Shown piece after piece: positions 35,396 to 45,828 of a stretch of DNA of 64,000 nt. The translations under genes and the position numbers were made by a program. Positions within the stretch are counted from its first letter, which is position 1; every line of letters begins with the position of its first letter. The DNA is from Gigaspora rosea (Eukaryota > Glomeromycota > Glomeromycetes > Diversisporales > Gigasporaceae), in assembly GCA_003550325.1 (NCBI GenBank), contig QKWP01000270.1:168259-232258 (forward strand). The letters run 5' to 3'. The notes under the pieces were generated by a model, which searched no databases, had not been told where the DNA came from, and saw nothing but the letters and a program-made list of their open reading frames with translations.

Positions 35396-35756
35396 CAGTG
35401 TTGGAATATAACCAGGTCATAACAGGTCATATCAAAGTTTAATTAGTAAAATTATATTACTATAGTTATATGATTTCATTAATTAAACTTGGTAATATAA
35501 TTTGTTATGACCTGTTATATGACTTTTTTGTGATATGACCTGTTATGACTGGTCATAACAGGTCATATCACATAAAAGTCAAATAACAGGTCATAACAGG
35601 TCATATTACTAAGTTCAATTGCTGAGATCATTTGACATAAGCCATAACAAATTATATTACCAAGTTTAATTAATGAAATCATATAACTATAGTAATATAA
35701 TTTTACTAATTAATCTTTGATATAATCTGTTATAACCTGGTCATATTCCAACACTG
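35396..35756. mobile_element. 361-bp hAT-type foldback MITE
   Basis: The terminal repeat starts CAGTGTTGGAATATAACCAG and the arms match over more than 100 bp. The perfect 8-bp duplication ATTCTGAC lies at 35388-35395 and 35757-35764. An 8-bp duplication with CAGTGTT ends is diagnostic of hAT. The middle has many copies of TAACAGGTCATA in both orientations. Confidence 0.85.
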
Positions 35757-35873
35757 ATTCTGACTATAGTATATAATTATTGTTAAATTAATTTTATTGA
35801 AATTATTATGATTTTGATATAGTTTAGTTGGTTTGTATTGGATTTGTTGTAATTTTTATTCTGAGTTATGGTC

Positions 35874-36280
35874 CAGTGTATAAAGATTTGTACCTCAAAA
35901 AGTTTTATTATTTTAACTCTTAGTAAAAGTTTTTATATTTTTGATTAATTATTAAAAATTTTTTAATATCAAATAAAATAGGTTTTAATCTAACTTATTA
36001 TATTATTTTTATTGTTTTAATATTGTTTTATTATAGTAATTTTGCATGTACAATTTGGGAATTTTTTTTAAAAAAAAGATATTTTAAATATTTTTGCAAC
36101 CAATATGCAGTTTTATGAGCTTGTACTAAATAAGTGCATTAATGTGTATATGCTAAAGATATGGTTAAAATTTGAGCAAAATTGAATCACTAGTTGTAAA
36201 GAAATTAAGCTTTAAATTTGAGTTTTTTTACAAAATATATTTGAATCAGAGCTATTTGAGGTACAAATCTTTATGCACTA
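35874..36280. mobile_element. 407-bp MITE with AGTGYATAAAGATTTG ends
   Basis: The left end CAGTGTATAAAGATTTGTAC and the right end (reverse complement TAGTGCATAAAGATTTGTAC) match over about 27 bp. The interior is AT-rich with no frame. No clear target duplication is visible. Confidence 0.65.
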
Positions 36281-37050
36281 GACTATACTATAAAATTATT
36301 ACAAAACATTAATAATTATAATATATATTTAAGGTTGTATTATCATTTTCAGAATTATTATGATTTTCTATTATGATAACTATAAAAATTCTATTGCAAA
36401 ACTTACTTGCTATACTGATAACTATAGTATTAGGTTTTTGCTATAGTTTATTATATTTCTATTATAAATTACTATAAAAAATTTTGTTACAAAACCTATT
36501 TACTATACTAGTAATCATAGCATATAGTAAAAAATTTTATTAAAACTTATTATTTTACTAATATATAATACTTAATTAAGTTTAGTTAGTCTGTATTGGT
36601 ATTATTGCAAATGTGTAAAACAAAGTAATAGGCTATTTATTTTTATACAGTACATTATAATACAAAAGTTACTTTTTTTAAAGTATCAAATATTAAAAAA
36701 AAGTAGCTTGCATATTCTATCTGTTCAATTATATAATTATATAATACAAACCAAGCAAAAATTTTACAGACAAAGTTTAAGAACAAAACAGAATTATAAA
36801 ATTGGTTAATTAATGGTTAGAGTAGATAGAAAAATAATTTGGATTGCAGCATAAATTTACTTATATAGTACAATCTAAAAATTTGCTACCATAGAATGCT
36901 CTTTAAAGTACTTTCTGACTTTTTTGAGAATTTGTATCTAGGTATGTACTTTAAATAATGTTATAATTCTAGTACCTCTGTTATTCAAAAGTATTCAAAA
37001 AATTTCTATTAAAGATTACTATGTATATATATATAAATAAAATAAAATAG
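36281..37050. other. AT-rich spacer
   Basis: Nothing seen beyond recurrent short pieces such as ACTATAGT and AAAATTTTGTTAC. Confidence 0.4.
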
Positions 37051-37195
37051 ATTCCATTTGATAGCTATCTGATATTGAAGAAATTGGTAAAGGAGAATTT
37101 GGTATACAAAAAATTAAAACAATTAAAATTGATAATAATAAAAATAATGCTAATAATTATTTTTTTGAATATAGTTTCTCCATGTAGTTTAGTTC
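37051..37195 (+). pseudogene. kinase N-lobe fragment
   Basis: IPFDSY and, after a one-base shift, SDIEEIGKGEFG match the start of the fungal TKL-like kinase domain (compare IGHGGFATVYYAKW of the kinase at 23173). The reading becomes Asn-rich and stops at TAG 37184, just before a palindromic element. The rest of the kinase is not found on the far side. Confidence 0.55.
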
Positions 37196-37329
37196 GGGGA
37201 CTTCTAGAAATCAGCTGATTTTTTTTTACTATGAGCCCACCTCACCCCTACTTCACCCACCCCCACCTGATACCCCAATCACCCAATCAGATTTTACGAT
37301 TAATAAAAAGTTAAATATAATATTTAATA

Positions 37330-37969
37330 GTAAATAACTTTTGATCTACTGAACCAAATTTGATGATTCAACTACCAAAATGATTCTCTCAATAAGAGAA
37401 TTATAGCAAGCTCAAAATTGTTAAAACCAATCACAGAATCCTGTCATTGGAATAGATTTGTGTTACTATAAAAGTTCTATAATTTATTAAATAATTATAA
37501 CCCATTTATAGTAACACAAATTTATTTCTATCTTAGAATATTGTGATTGGATTTTAATGATTTTGGGCTTGTTAGAAACCTCTCATTAAGAGGATCATTT
37601 TGGTAGTAAAATCATTAAAATCAACACAGTAGATCAGAAGTTATTAACAATTAAAATTTACTATTTAATTGTTAATAACTTCTGATCTACTGGGCCGATT
37701 TCGATGATTTTACTACCAAAATGATCCTCTCAATGAGGATTCTAACAAGCCCAAAATCGTTAAAATCCAATCACAGGATCCTAAGATCGAAATAAATTTG
37801 TGTTACTATAAATGGGTTATAATTATTTAATAAATTATAGAACTTTTATAGTAGCGCAAATCTATTCCGATCACAGGATCCTGTGATTGGATTTTAACAA
37901 TTTTGGGCTCGCTAGAATCCTCTCATTGAGAGGATCATTTTGGTAGTTGAATCATCAAATTTGGACCAG
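37330..37969. repeat. four-module palindrome with TCTCAATGAGA cores
   Basis: Four modules alternate in orientation. Each contains GATTTTACTACCAAAATG (or its complement), a small core like CTCTCAATGAGAG and CAATCACAGGATCCT. The centre of symmetry lies near 37665. The modules match those at 32337-33160 and, less closely, 43631-44047. Confidence 0.72.
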
Positions 37970-37986
37970 TATATCAAAAGTTATTA

Positions 37987-39013
37987 TTTTTTTTTTTGTG
38001 TTAAAGTTCCCGCTTTGGGTGAGAGTTTATTTAATCAAGCCTGTGGATCAAGGGCGCCTCTTTGGGCGCACCCACAATTGAGTTACATTGAATGAGAGTA
38101 CAACTAGCCACACGTACAACTTTTGGTTGTCTAATTTAAGTAGTCCGCCCGAAGGTTCTACACTAGTTGCCATACCTACAACCCAACTAGGGGATTGCCT
38201 ATTTAAACCCTCTGGTTCAACGCTTCGCATGTCAATCCTACTTGTGATCACCGGTACAGCCCTCCGATACATTAGTCAGTCGAAGACAGTCCCGGATGCT
38301 ACCTACATCCCCTTAGGACTAATTTATCCTCGCGGGTAAACTTGGTAGAGCAGTCCCTGTCCCACACAGGTATTACCTACACTTCGGTAACTTACGCACT
38401 CACCGAGGCAAGCAACTTGCAGTCAGGGGGTACCTAACCGCTACCATTACCTACTTCTGCCCTTGTAAGGTTCACACCGACCCCGGTACCCACCATTACT
38501 TTCCTACCGGTCCATCACCGGGTGCCCCAAACTTCCAAACCAGTTGGCCCGGAAGGGTTGATCTACCCAGCATTAGGTGCTACTATGGTTTTTCTTCCCC
38601 TGGTACCTAATTCCAGAACATAGGTCCTTTTCCTCCGGTACGACTCCGGCGGCCAGATTGGTGGACCCTCTCCTCCGAAGGTCATGTCGTCCAGTTCTCC
38701 AGCTCCGGTTTCCGATATTCCGGTTCTGGTAGCACCGTCGAAGATCGTTGCTACCTCCTTACTTGGGACTTTCCAAATGGGTTTCCATTTCCCCGGTTCC
38801 TTGGATTTGTCTGTGTCACCGGACACAACTTCGCCTGAAAGCTTCCATTCGAGATAGTAACCAAGGACTACAGGTAATATACCTAACCGATCTACAGGAA
38901 ATGGTTACCGTAACACATGTCTATTTTTCCAAAGCGTCGCCAGTGGGATTTGAACCCTAGACCTGCCACTTGGAGGTGACAACTTACCAACTTCTCTAAG
39001 TCGCCACACCCTT
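37987..39013 (-). mobile_element. 1-kb tRNA-headed SINE-like retroposon, copy 2
   Basis: The perfect 17-bp duplication TATATCAAAAGTTATTA lies at 37970-37986 and 39014-39030. The minus-strand 5' end has GGTGTGGCGACTTAGAGAAG and box B GGTTCAAATCC; the 3' end is poly-A (T run at 37987). It aligns with copy 1 along its whole length (for example CGTACAACTTTTGG and AGTCCGCCCGAAGGTT in both). Substitutions change both possible protein readings freely, so the body is probably non-coding. Confidence 0.86.
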
Positions 39014-39184
39014 TATATCAAAAGTTATTAATTATTAAATATTATTAATAAATCTATAATTTTGGTCAAAAATAATTTTGCAACTTTGGCCAGAATTATG
39101 AAATTTTGGCCAGAATTACACCTAATACTTCAGCTGACCCACCTACCCACCCAGAAATCAGCTGATTTCTGGAAGCTCCCTTCC

Positions 39185-39488
39185 TAGATTTTCATGTAGA
39201 ATATTAGGTACTTTAAAAGCATTTTATGGTACATACAGATTAATATTTAATATAATCTAGCTACAAAATTTTATATTTATATTAATATTGATTTGAAAGC
39301 ATGTTTTTCAAAAAAACATTTTATAATAAATTTTTTAACTTTTTCTGTTATAGTATATAGAGTATAATTATAATCTACAAATATATTTCTAAGAAAACTT
39401 CAGGTTTGAGTTATTTAATTGAATTATTACTTGTAATTTTTATGTAAATACTATATATAGTATAATTTATATATATTAATGCTATAAT
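39185..39488. other. AT-rich spacer
   Basis: No gene seen. The right edge is the target duplication of the truncated LINE. Confidence 0.4.
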
Positions 39489-39680
39489 CTAGATGAGTCT
39501 TGACCACCCTAGTAGGTTTAGGTCACAGATAAACTAGTTTGAGCTTCTATTCTTGCATGTAATTTATATGTATTTGTTTTTGTACAATTTAAGTTTTTAT
39601 ATACTATATGTAATTACTTATATAAATTACCCAATAAAGATATAAGCAAGACCTCACCTTAAAAAATATATATATATATA
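39489..39680 (+). mobile_element. 5'-truncated LINE copy (3' end only)
   Basis: The segment matches the 3' untranslated end of the LINE at 35036-35235: TAGATGAG-CTTG-CCAC, GGTTTAGG-CACAGATAA and AATAAAGATA-AAGCAAG-CC. It ends in an A/TA run. TATTAATGCTATAAT at 39474-39488 and 39681-39695 is a 15-bp target duplication. This is the usual product of incomplete target-primed reverse transcription and fixes the orientation and 3' end of the family. Confidence 0.82.
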
Positions 39681-39813
39681 TATTAATGCTATAATATATA
39701 TTCACCTACATCTATATTTAATTAAACATTGTCTAAATATAGTTTATTATATTTTTTTAAAAATAAAAAAGTTCTTAAAAAAGAAGTTTAAGTGAAATAG
39801 AAGAAATTAAAGA

Positions 39814-42317
39814 TAGAGATGTTAACAGAGTGCTCTAGAGTGGTGTGATGCATACTCTGGCAGAGTATCTCTTAATACTACACTATGCTAAAGTATGAAT
39901 TAGAGCATACCCAAAGTATAACCCAGAGTATAATCTGGAGTACTATGTGCTAAGCACTATGTAATACTCCAGAGTAGTGTTTGGAATTGGACTGGGCTAC
40001 TTGGGTCTGAACCCGATTCAGTACTGCCAAAGTCTGGATCGGGCCCATATTTTTAGGCCCATAATTATTAGTCTGGGCTCGAGCTAAGCCACTAAAATAC
40101 CAGGTCGAGTTGGGCTTTACAAAAAAGCCCACAGGTACCCGATAGGCCCATTAAATTTTATAGCTTGTTTAATAGCAGTTAATTTTTTTGAGCCAAGTAA
40201 ATAATTTGGGACTCAATTTCACTTTGAGATTTAAATCATCTACATAGCACAGTATTGCAAAACATACATATACCAGTAATGTTAGTTATAGATTGATATT
40301 TAAAATAAGTAGTGTTTTTGATCTTTTTTTAATTGATTTTTAGTATCGGTATTAGTCAACAATACTGCTACTATACCAAATAACAGTCAAAGAGTTGTAA
40401 TAATTATTCTTCACAGCATTTATATCAACTCTGCTGCAGATGTGTCTCACAATCAAGCCTCTATGAGTGTGACTTCATTAGGTACTTTTTCATTTGAAGA
40501 GCCCACTATAGAGTTGTCATCATTGCTAAGTTGCTATTTGTTAGTGCCTTTACTAGTGTAGTTAGTGGAATTTTTGCTTTTGTCACTTTAATTTGTAGAG
40601 TAGTTAAATTCAAAATTGCGTAGTAAATAGATAGATATAGTACACTAGATGAAGCACAGTAATTAGATAGTACAGTTGGGATATTAAAACTGGACGTAGC
40701 ATGGTAGATTCAGGATGTTAGAACTAGATGTAGCATAATAACTATATTTAAGAGATTTGGGATATTGGCTGAAAGTATCATTGTAGTTAGATTCAGGATG
40801 TTAGAACTAGGTATAGCATAGTAGTTAATTTGTACATAATATAATAGTTGACATTCAGAATATATGGTAGTTAGATTTGGGATGTAACTTGGTAGTTTGA
40901 TTCATAACTTTATATTCTAAATGTACATGGTATGATGGGTAAGTTGTTGGTGTATATAGCATAATAGTAACTACTTATTTGTATTTTTATTTTAAATAAT
41001 AAATTTTATTCATCAACTGAATAACTTATTTTTTTCTTAGAGCTACGCATATGGGATCGTCATGAGATGCTATTCTGAATAACTTATTTTAAAATACTTT
41101 GGTATTAAAAATTCTTTATAGTTATCATTATACTTATGAACAAAGTGAATTAAATAAAGTAAATTATTATAATGACAAGCCAAAGTAATTCTGCAAATTT
41201 TTTATCAGTGTGTCCTAGATTTAACAACTACTTCCAATCTTTTTGGTTATATATGCGGGCCAACGGGCCAGGTTGGGCCTATAGTAAGACTTCCATATAA
41301 TTGGTTGATTTAAATTAATTGCTCAGACTAAATTTTATTTAAAGTTATTTTTATTATTTCATGGGACATTTTATGAAAAATTAGCTGAATAAATATTCTG
41401 CTAATTCAATTTTGGTATAATCTAGAGTAATGTTTATTATTTACAACAATAGCTATCTCTGTAAATAAAAATATTACTATAGATTATACTAAAATTAAAT
41501 CAGCAAAATATTAGTTTAGTTAATTTTTTTATGTACAATGAATATAGTAGCCCAAATTCATCTAATTGGCCAGTTCAAGTCAATTTTCTAAGAGAACTTA
41601 TTTATACTTTTAAAGTACTTTTTGAAAATGCGATTATTAAATAAATGTAGTTAAATTAAAATCAGTAAGCATCAGATTTGCTATAAGAATCTAAAATGAC
41701 AAATAATATATGTAGATCAATTTTTTCTACATATTAATATTAGATATATACATGCATCAAGGAATAAATATATACTAAAACCAGCTATTTATAGAATTTA
41801 GTTTATATTAAATTATGCTAGTAGTATCAATTCAGATGTACAAAAAAGATAGTAAACTTGTTAAAAAAGTCAAATAAGATTATGCATATATAGTATATAT
41901 GTATGTTTTGCAATTTAGATAGCTTGTACTCAAAGAGCTAGTAAATAATTGTTTGAGTAAGTTACACTTGTACTAAAGGTGCAAAGTAAACAATAGCTTG
42001 AATTATGCTTGTACTAAAAGGGCTAGTAACAATAGCTTGTATAAGTCATACTTGTACTTAAGAGTAAAGTAAATGATAGCTTAAGTGAGTTATACTTGTA
42101 CTAAAAGGGCTAGTAAACAATAGCTTTCATATAACAAAAAATATATAATACTCTAGAATATTATCCATTTATATAATAGTATTATTCTAAAGTATTTATT
42201 CTTATTGCAAGTATATAATAACTTGAGGTAGTATCATACCAAAACTATACCAGTATGAAGTAGGATAGAGTATACTTTAGGATTACTCTGAAATATATTA
42301 CTCTATTAACATTTCTA
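39814..42317. mobile_element. 2.5-kb hAT-like element, non-coding
   Basis: The ends TAGAGATGTTAACAGAGT and (reverse complement) TAGAAATGTTAATAGAGT match at 16 of 18 positions. The flanks ATTAAAGA (39806-39813) and ATTAAAAA (42318-42325) are an 8-bp duplication with one change. The interior carries GC-rich GGGCC/GGCCC arrays at 39985-40150 and 41255-41285, repeated GATTCAGGATGTTAGAACTA pieces at 40690-40810, and AGCTTG-GTACTAAA repeats at 41925-42125. No transposase frame remains. Confidence 0.65.
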
Positions 42318-42334
42318 ATTAAAAATAGGTTTGG

Positions 42335-42960
42335 ATTAGAAGAAAAAAATAAAATACAGTAACTAACAGTTCTAATACATCAAGTTTAACCAAAAATAAA
42401 AGAGCTAAACAATTTTTGAAATATGAGATTATTTATTAAAGGTTAGAAAAAAGTCACAATCATTATATAACTAACTGCTATTATTGTTTTTTTAAAAAAT
42501 ACTAGACTAGAGAAAAACTAGCAAAACTAAAAGCACACTTAGCAAATGAGTATCCAAATTTTTCTAAAAATATATTAAAATTTTGGCAAAAAAAAAGTAG
42601 CAAAAAAAAAATCAAATTATATTTGTCAAAAAAAACTTTAATACCTGTTTTACAAGTATTATTTTTTTTATTGGCTATTACTAAAAGCAACAATTAATCA
42701 ACTTGATTAAAAGATAACTAAAGCCTGAATAATAGTAGAAATTTCTTTTAATATAATCAAAACCTATTTATTATAAATATATTTAAAGAATTTTTATCTG
42801 CATATAATCTACTATTAAGAGAAACTTTATTAGAATAATTACTAGATAAAAAAGATAGTACAAATAAATTGTGCTATAGTATTTGATACCTAATGACTAA
42901 AATAATTTCAAAAATTAATAGCTCATGATACAGAAAAGATATAAAAAAAAGGAAGCTACT
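42335..42960 (+). pseudogene. hAT transposase remnant with BED zinc finger
   Basis: Broken frames read SLTKNKRAKQF, HYITNCYYCFFKK, REKLAKLKAHLANEYPN and NILKFWQ. This is a BED-type zinc finger (CxxC, then LxAHLAN) with the last Cys replaced by Tyr. Further on come a decayed piece like ISFNIIKTYLL and ETLLE-LLDKKDSTNKL, which fits the region after the finger in hAT transposases. Stops are frequent. It may be the parent of, or only the landing site for, the hAT-like element just upstream. Confidence 0.6.
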
Positions 42961-43087
42961 AAATTGTAGCCAAGCTAAATTGCTACAACTTAGCAGCTTT
43001 ATTTTGAAAATAATTATTATATATTATTGATTTATATTACTTTAAATATGTACAATTTTTTATGATATATTAAAAAATTACCAAAAA

Positions 43088-43365
43088 TGGGGGTCGTCTA
43101 AAGCCGTGTCCATCACATGACATAGAGCCAATAGGATTGTTTATTTTGATCAACACAGATCAGCCCGAAGAGACAAAAACAGCGAAAAAAAAGCAAAAGT
43201 CACAAAAATACAAGAAACGACAGTATAAACCCATCTTGGTGTATTAATAAAAAATGTCAAAAGGACAATTTTACTATAGGCATACCTAACCTTAACCCCA
43301 AACTAACCCTTACCCTAACATTAATTAAAAATAAAAACACGTGATCAGACACAGCTTTAGACGTC
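43088..43365. mobile_element. 278-bp MITE with GTCTAAAGC ends and telomere-like middle
   Basis: The left end GGGGTCGTCTAAAGCCGTGT pairs with the right end, which reads GGGGACGTCTAAAGCTGTGT in reverse complement. The middle has AAAAAATGTCAAAAGGACAA and CTAACCTTAACCCCAAAC followed by more CCCTAA-like units. It shares the core of the elements at 15065 and 20249. Confidence 0.72.
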
Positions 43366-43630
43366 CCCAAAAATGGGACAAGTCACTTGTTTTGGTCTTT
43401 GTTTATTGGCTAATTTTTAAAAAATTTGTTAATTAATAAAATTTTAGCTACTAAAAAAAAAATTTTAACAAATCAAAATACAAGAAATCGATAAAACATC
43501 AAAATTTATTATAAATTTTTTTAAAATGGAACAAATTCATCGCAAATTAGCATTTTAGTTTTTAAATGTCTTAAACTGTATTAATAAAGAAATAGATAAG
43601 ACTAATAATCATTTAACTTAGGTTAGTATA

Positions 43631-44047
43631 TAAGGTAAAATGGGGTATTGTAGCAGAGGTGGATATTGTGGTGAATTTGTACTATCTTGTGATACAATGA
43701 CCAGACTTGAATAATTTTTGATTCATTTAATTCGTCTCAATGAGATGAATTGAACAGTGGTTAGATCATTGAATTTTGATCACTGGATTACAAGATAATA
43801 ATGCTTATGTATGTATGACACACTTTTCATTATAATATCTTTAAAATTATTTTGTATTATAGTATGTCATACATAATCGTTAATGTCTTGTGATCCAGTA
43901 ATCAGAACTGGATAATCTAACTACTATTCGATTTGTCTTATTGAGACAAATTGAATATTATAAAACTTATTCAATTCTGGTTATTGTATTATGATATAAC
44001 TCAAAATTTATTACAATACTCCCAACTCCTCTAAAATCTTTACCTTA
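43631..44047. mobile_element. 417-bp foldback element with TCTCAATGAGA core
   Basis: The ends are TAAGGTAAAATGGGGTATTG and (reverse complement) TAAGGTAAAGATTTTAGAGG; pairing continues through ATACAATGACCAGA, TTCGTCTCAATGAGA and ATCACTGGATTACAAGA. The centre is near 43840. Its inner motifs are a two-module version of those at 32337 and 37330. Confidence 0.7.
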
Positions 44048-44049
44048 GT

Positions 44050-44480
44050 TTCTTTACATTTGGGTTTGATTTCAAACTTTATAAAATTTATAGTTTGAGT
44101 TTGGTTAAATTTGGGGTTTGTTCAAACTCAAATAAAACCCGAATCAAACTTTGGAACTCTAACTATAATTAAAAAAATATTTGAGTTTGATTTGAAGCAA
44201 ACTTTTTAGTTAAATTTGAGTTTGGTTTGAATTTGAGTTTGAAGTTTGCAAACTAGTTTGAGTTTGAATAATATAAATAAATTTTTATATTTTAATTGAT
44301 AATCCACCAGTCAACTGAAGAGTGATTATAGTAATGTGACACAGATCATATAAAAATTACTATAGGTGAAATATGGTTTGCTTCTATTTAAAACTTTTTT
44401 TTACTAAGTTAATGATACTTGTTGGCTAATTGAAAGTTGTAGAGCTTATTGAGATGCATTTAATAGTGGTTAGATTATCA
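44050..44480. repeat. left arm of a distant inverted repeat (pairs with 50990-51390)
   Basis: The stretch has TTTGAGTTTGATTTGAGTTT-type runs, then TATATTTTAATTGATAATC, TACTAAGTTAATGATACTTG and GTTGTAGAGCTTAT. The same order occurs inverted at 50990-51390. The arms are about 400 bp long and 6.5 kb apart. Confidence 0.6.
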
Positions 44481-44599
44481 AATAAGCTCAATGAATAGCA
44501 AATTATCATCAAAAAACAATTGGCTAACTATATAAAATCTCTATATAAACAAATATTGTTTAGAAATTTTATATAGTTAGCCAATAGTTTTTCGATAAT

Positions 44600-44825
44600 A
44601 TATCGCTATCCACTAGGCCGATTTGGATTTCTAACTAGAGTCTTAGCTGGTCGGGTCTGAAACAACCCGACCCAGGTCAGGTTGGGTCAGATCAAACCGA
44701 GTCGGGTCAGACTAGAGTCAGACCCAGGTCTGAAATAACCCAGGTCGGGTCAAACCCGAGTTAATGATAGGTAACGTATTATGAAACCACTTTATTGCAA
44801 AAATAAAAAATAATGAATTAATTAA
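44600..44825. repeat. GGGTCAGACC-type GC-rich array
   Basis: Repeated GGGTCAGAC and CCCGACCCAG pieces in both orientations span 44640-44765. It resembles the arrays at 48725 and 50820 and may be the remnant of a hAT-like element end. Confidence 0.45.
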
Positions 44826-45824
44826 GGGTATTGCTATTTGCACCATGGTTTTCGTATAACATTAGATTATCAATCAACTTTTTTTATTTGCACCATGGTA
44901 ATATATATTGCACCAATAAAAACTTCTCTTTTTTTGTAGATTAACACTATATAAAAAGATTTTTCGCAATTTTTGTATAACCTTGGGCTATTTTCATGTT
45001 GTACCAATAAATACTCACATTTTATTGTAGATTAACAGTTATGACGCCATTAAGGTTGTGTAATGTTATACAAATCTTAATTTGGTAATCTAATCTAGTA
45101 GACCTGCTAATCTAATTTATAATGCGGGCCAACCCTAACCCTAATTTCATAATGCGGGACAGCCCTTACCCTAATTTTTTAAGGCCTTAACATAATGCAG
45201 GCCAGAGTTTTGCAAATTTGTGTAACCTTGTGCTATTTTCATGTTGCACCAATAAAAACTCGCCTTTTTTTGTAGATTAACAGTTACGACATTACTAATG
45301 TTGTGTAACATTATACAAGTCTTATTTTGGTAACCTAATCTAGTAGGCCTGCTAATATAATTTATAATGCAGTCCAACCCTAACCCTAATTTCATAATGC
45401 GGGCCAACTCTTACCCTAATTTTTAAGGCCTTAACATAATGTGGGCCAGAGTTTCGCAATTTTGTGTAACCTTGGACTATTTTCATGTTGCACCAATAAA
45501 AACTCACCTTTTTTGTAGATTAACAACATATAGGGTGCAGAATAAGGATTTCGCAATTTTTGTANCCTTTTTTGTAGATTAACAACATATAGGGTGCAGA
45601 ATAAGGATTTCGCAATTTTTGTATAAACTTAGACCGTTTTAATGCTGCACCAATAAAAACTCACCTTTTTTTGTAGATTAACAACATATAGGGGTGCAAG
45701 ATAAGATTTTTTAAAATGTTTGTGTAACTATACCATAGTGCAAATAGAAAAGTTGATTAATAATCTAATATTACACAAAACTATAGTGCAAATAGCAAAA
45801 ACCATGGTGCGAATAGCAACACTC
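44826..45824. mobile_element. 1-kb element with TTAA flanks and telomere-like internal repeats
   Basis: The left end GGGTATTGCTATTTGCACCA and the right end (reverse complement GAGTGTTGCTATTCGCACCA) match, and pairing continues over about 75 bp through ATTAGATTATTAATCAACTT. TTAA flanks both (44822-44825 and 45825-45828). Inside are about three tandem units, each with TTTTTGTAGATTAACA, CTAATCTAGTAG-CCTGCTAAT, ATAATGCGGGCCAACCCTAA and CATGTTGCACCAATAAA. It has no coding frame. Confidence 0.72.
45507..45623. repeat. 58-bp perfect duplication around a single N (assembly join)
   Basis: Bases 45507-45564 and 45566-45623 are identical with N at 45565. This adds one false partial unit to the internal repeat of the surrounding element. 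Confidence 0.88.
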
Positions 45825-45828
45825 TTAA

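Larger units (their letters stand above)
37196..39184. mobile_element. 2-kb palindromic element interrupted by a SINE-like retroposon
   Basis: The left end GGGGACTTCTAGAAATCAGC and the right end (reverse complement GGGAGCTTCCAGAAATCAGC) pair, and both continue into CTGATTT. The interior is a modular palindrome (37330-37969) of the same family as that at 32337. The SINE copy 2 (37987-39013) is inserted inside. CATGTAG occurs on both outer flanks (37182-37188 and 39193-39199) and may be part of a target duplication, but this is uncertain. Confidence 0.65.

Noticed and set aside
38563..38826. Protein-coding gene on the minus strand of SINE copy 2 (MSGDTDKSKEPG)
   Set aside because: The same frame in copy 1 is interrupted and the differences change amino acids freely, so there is no sign of selection on protein.
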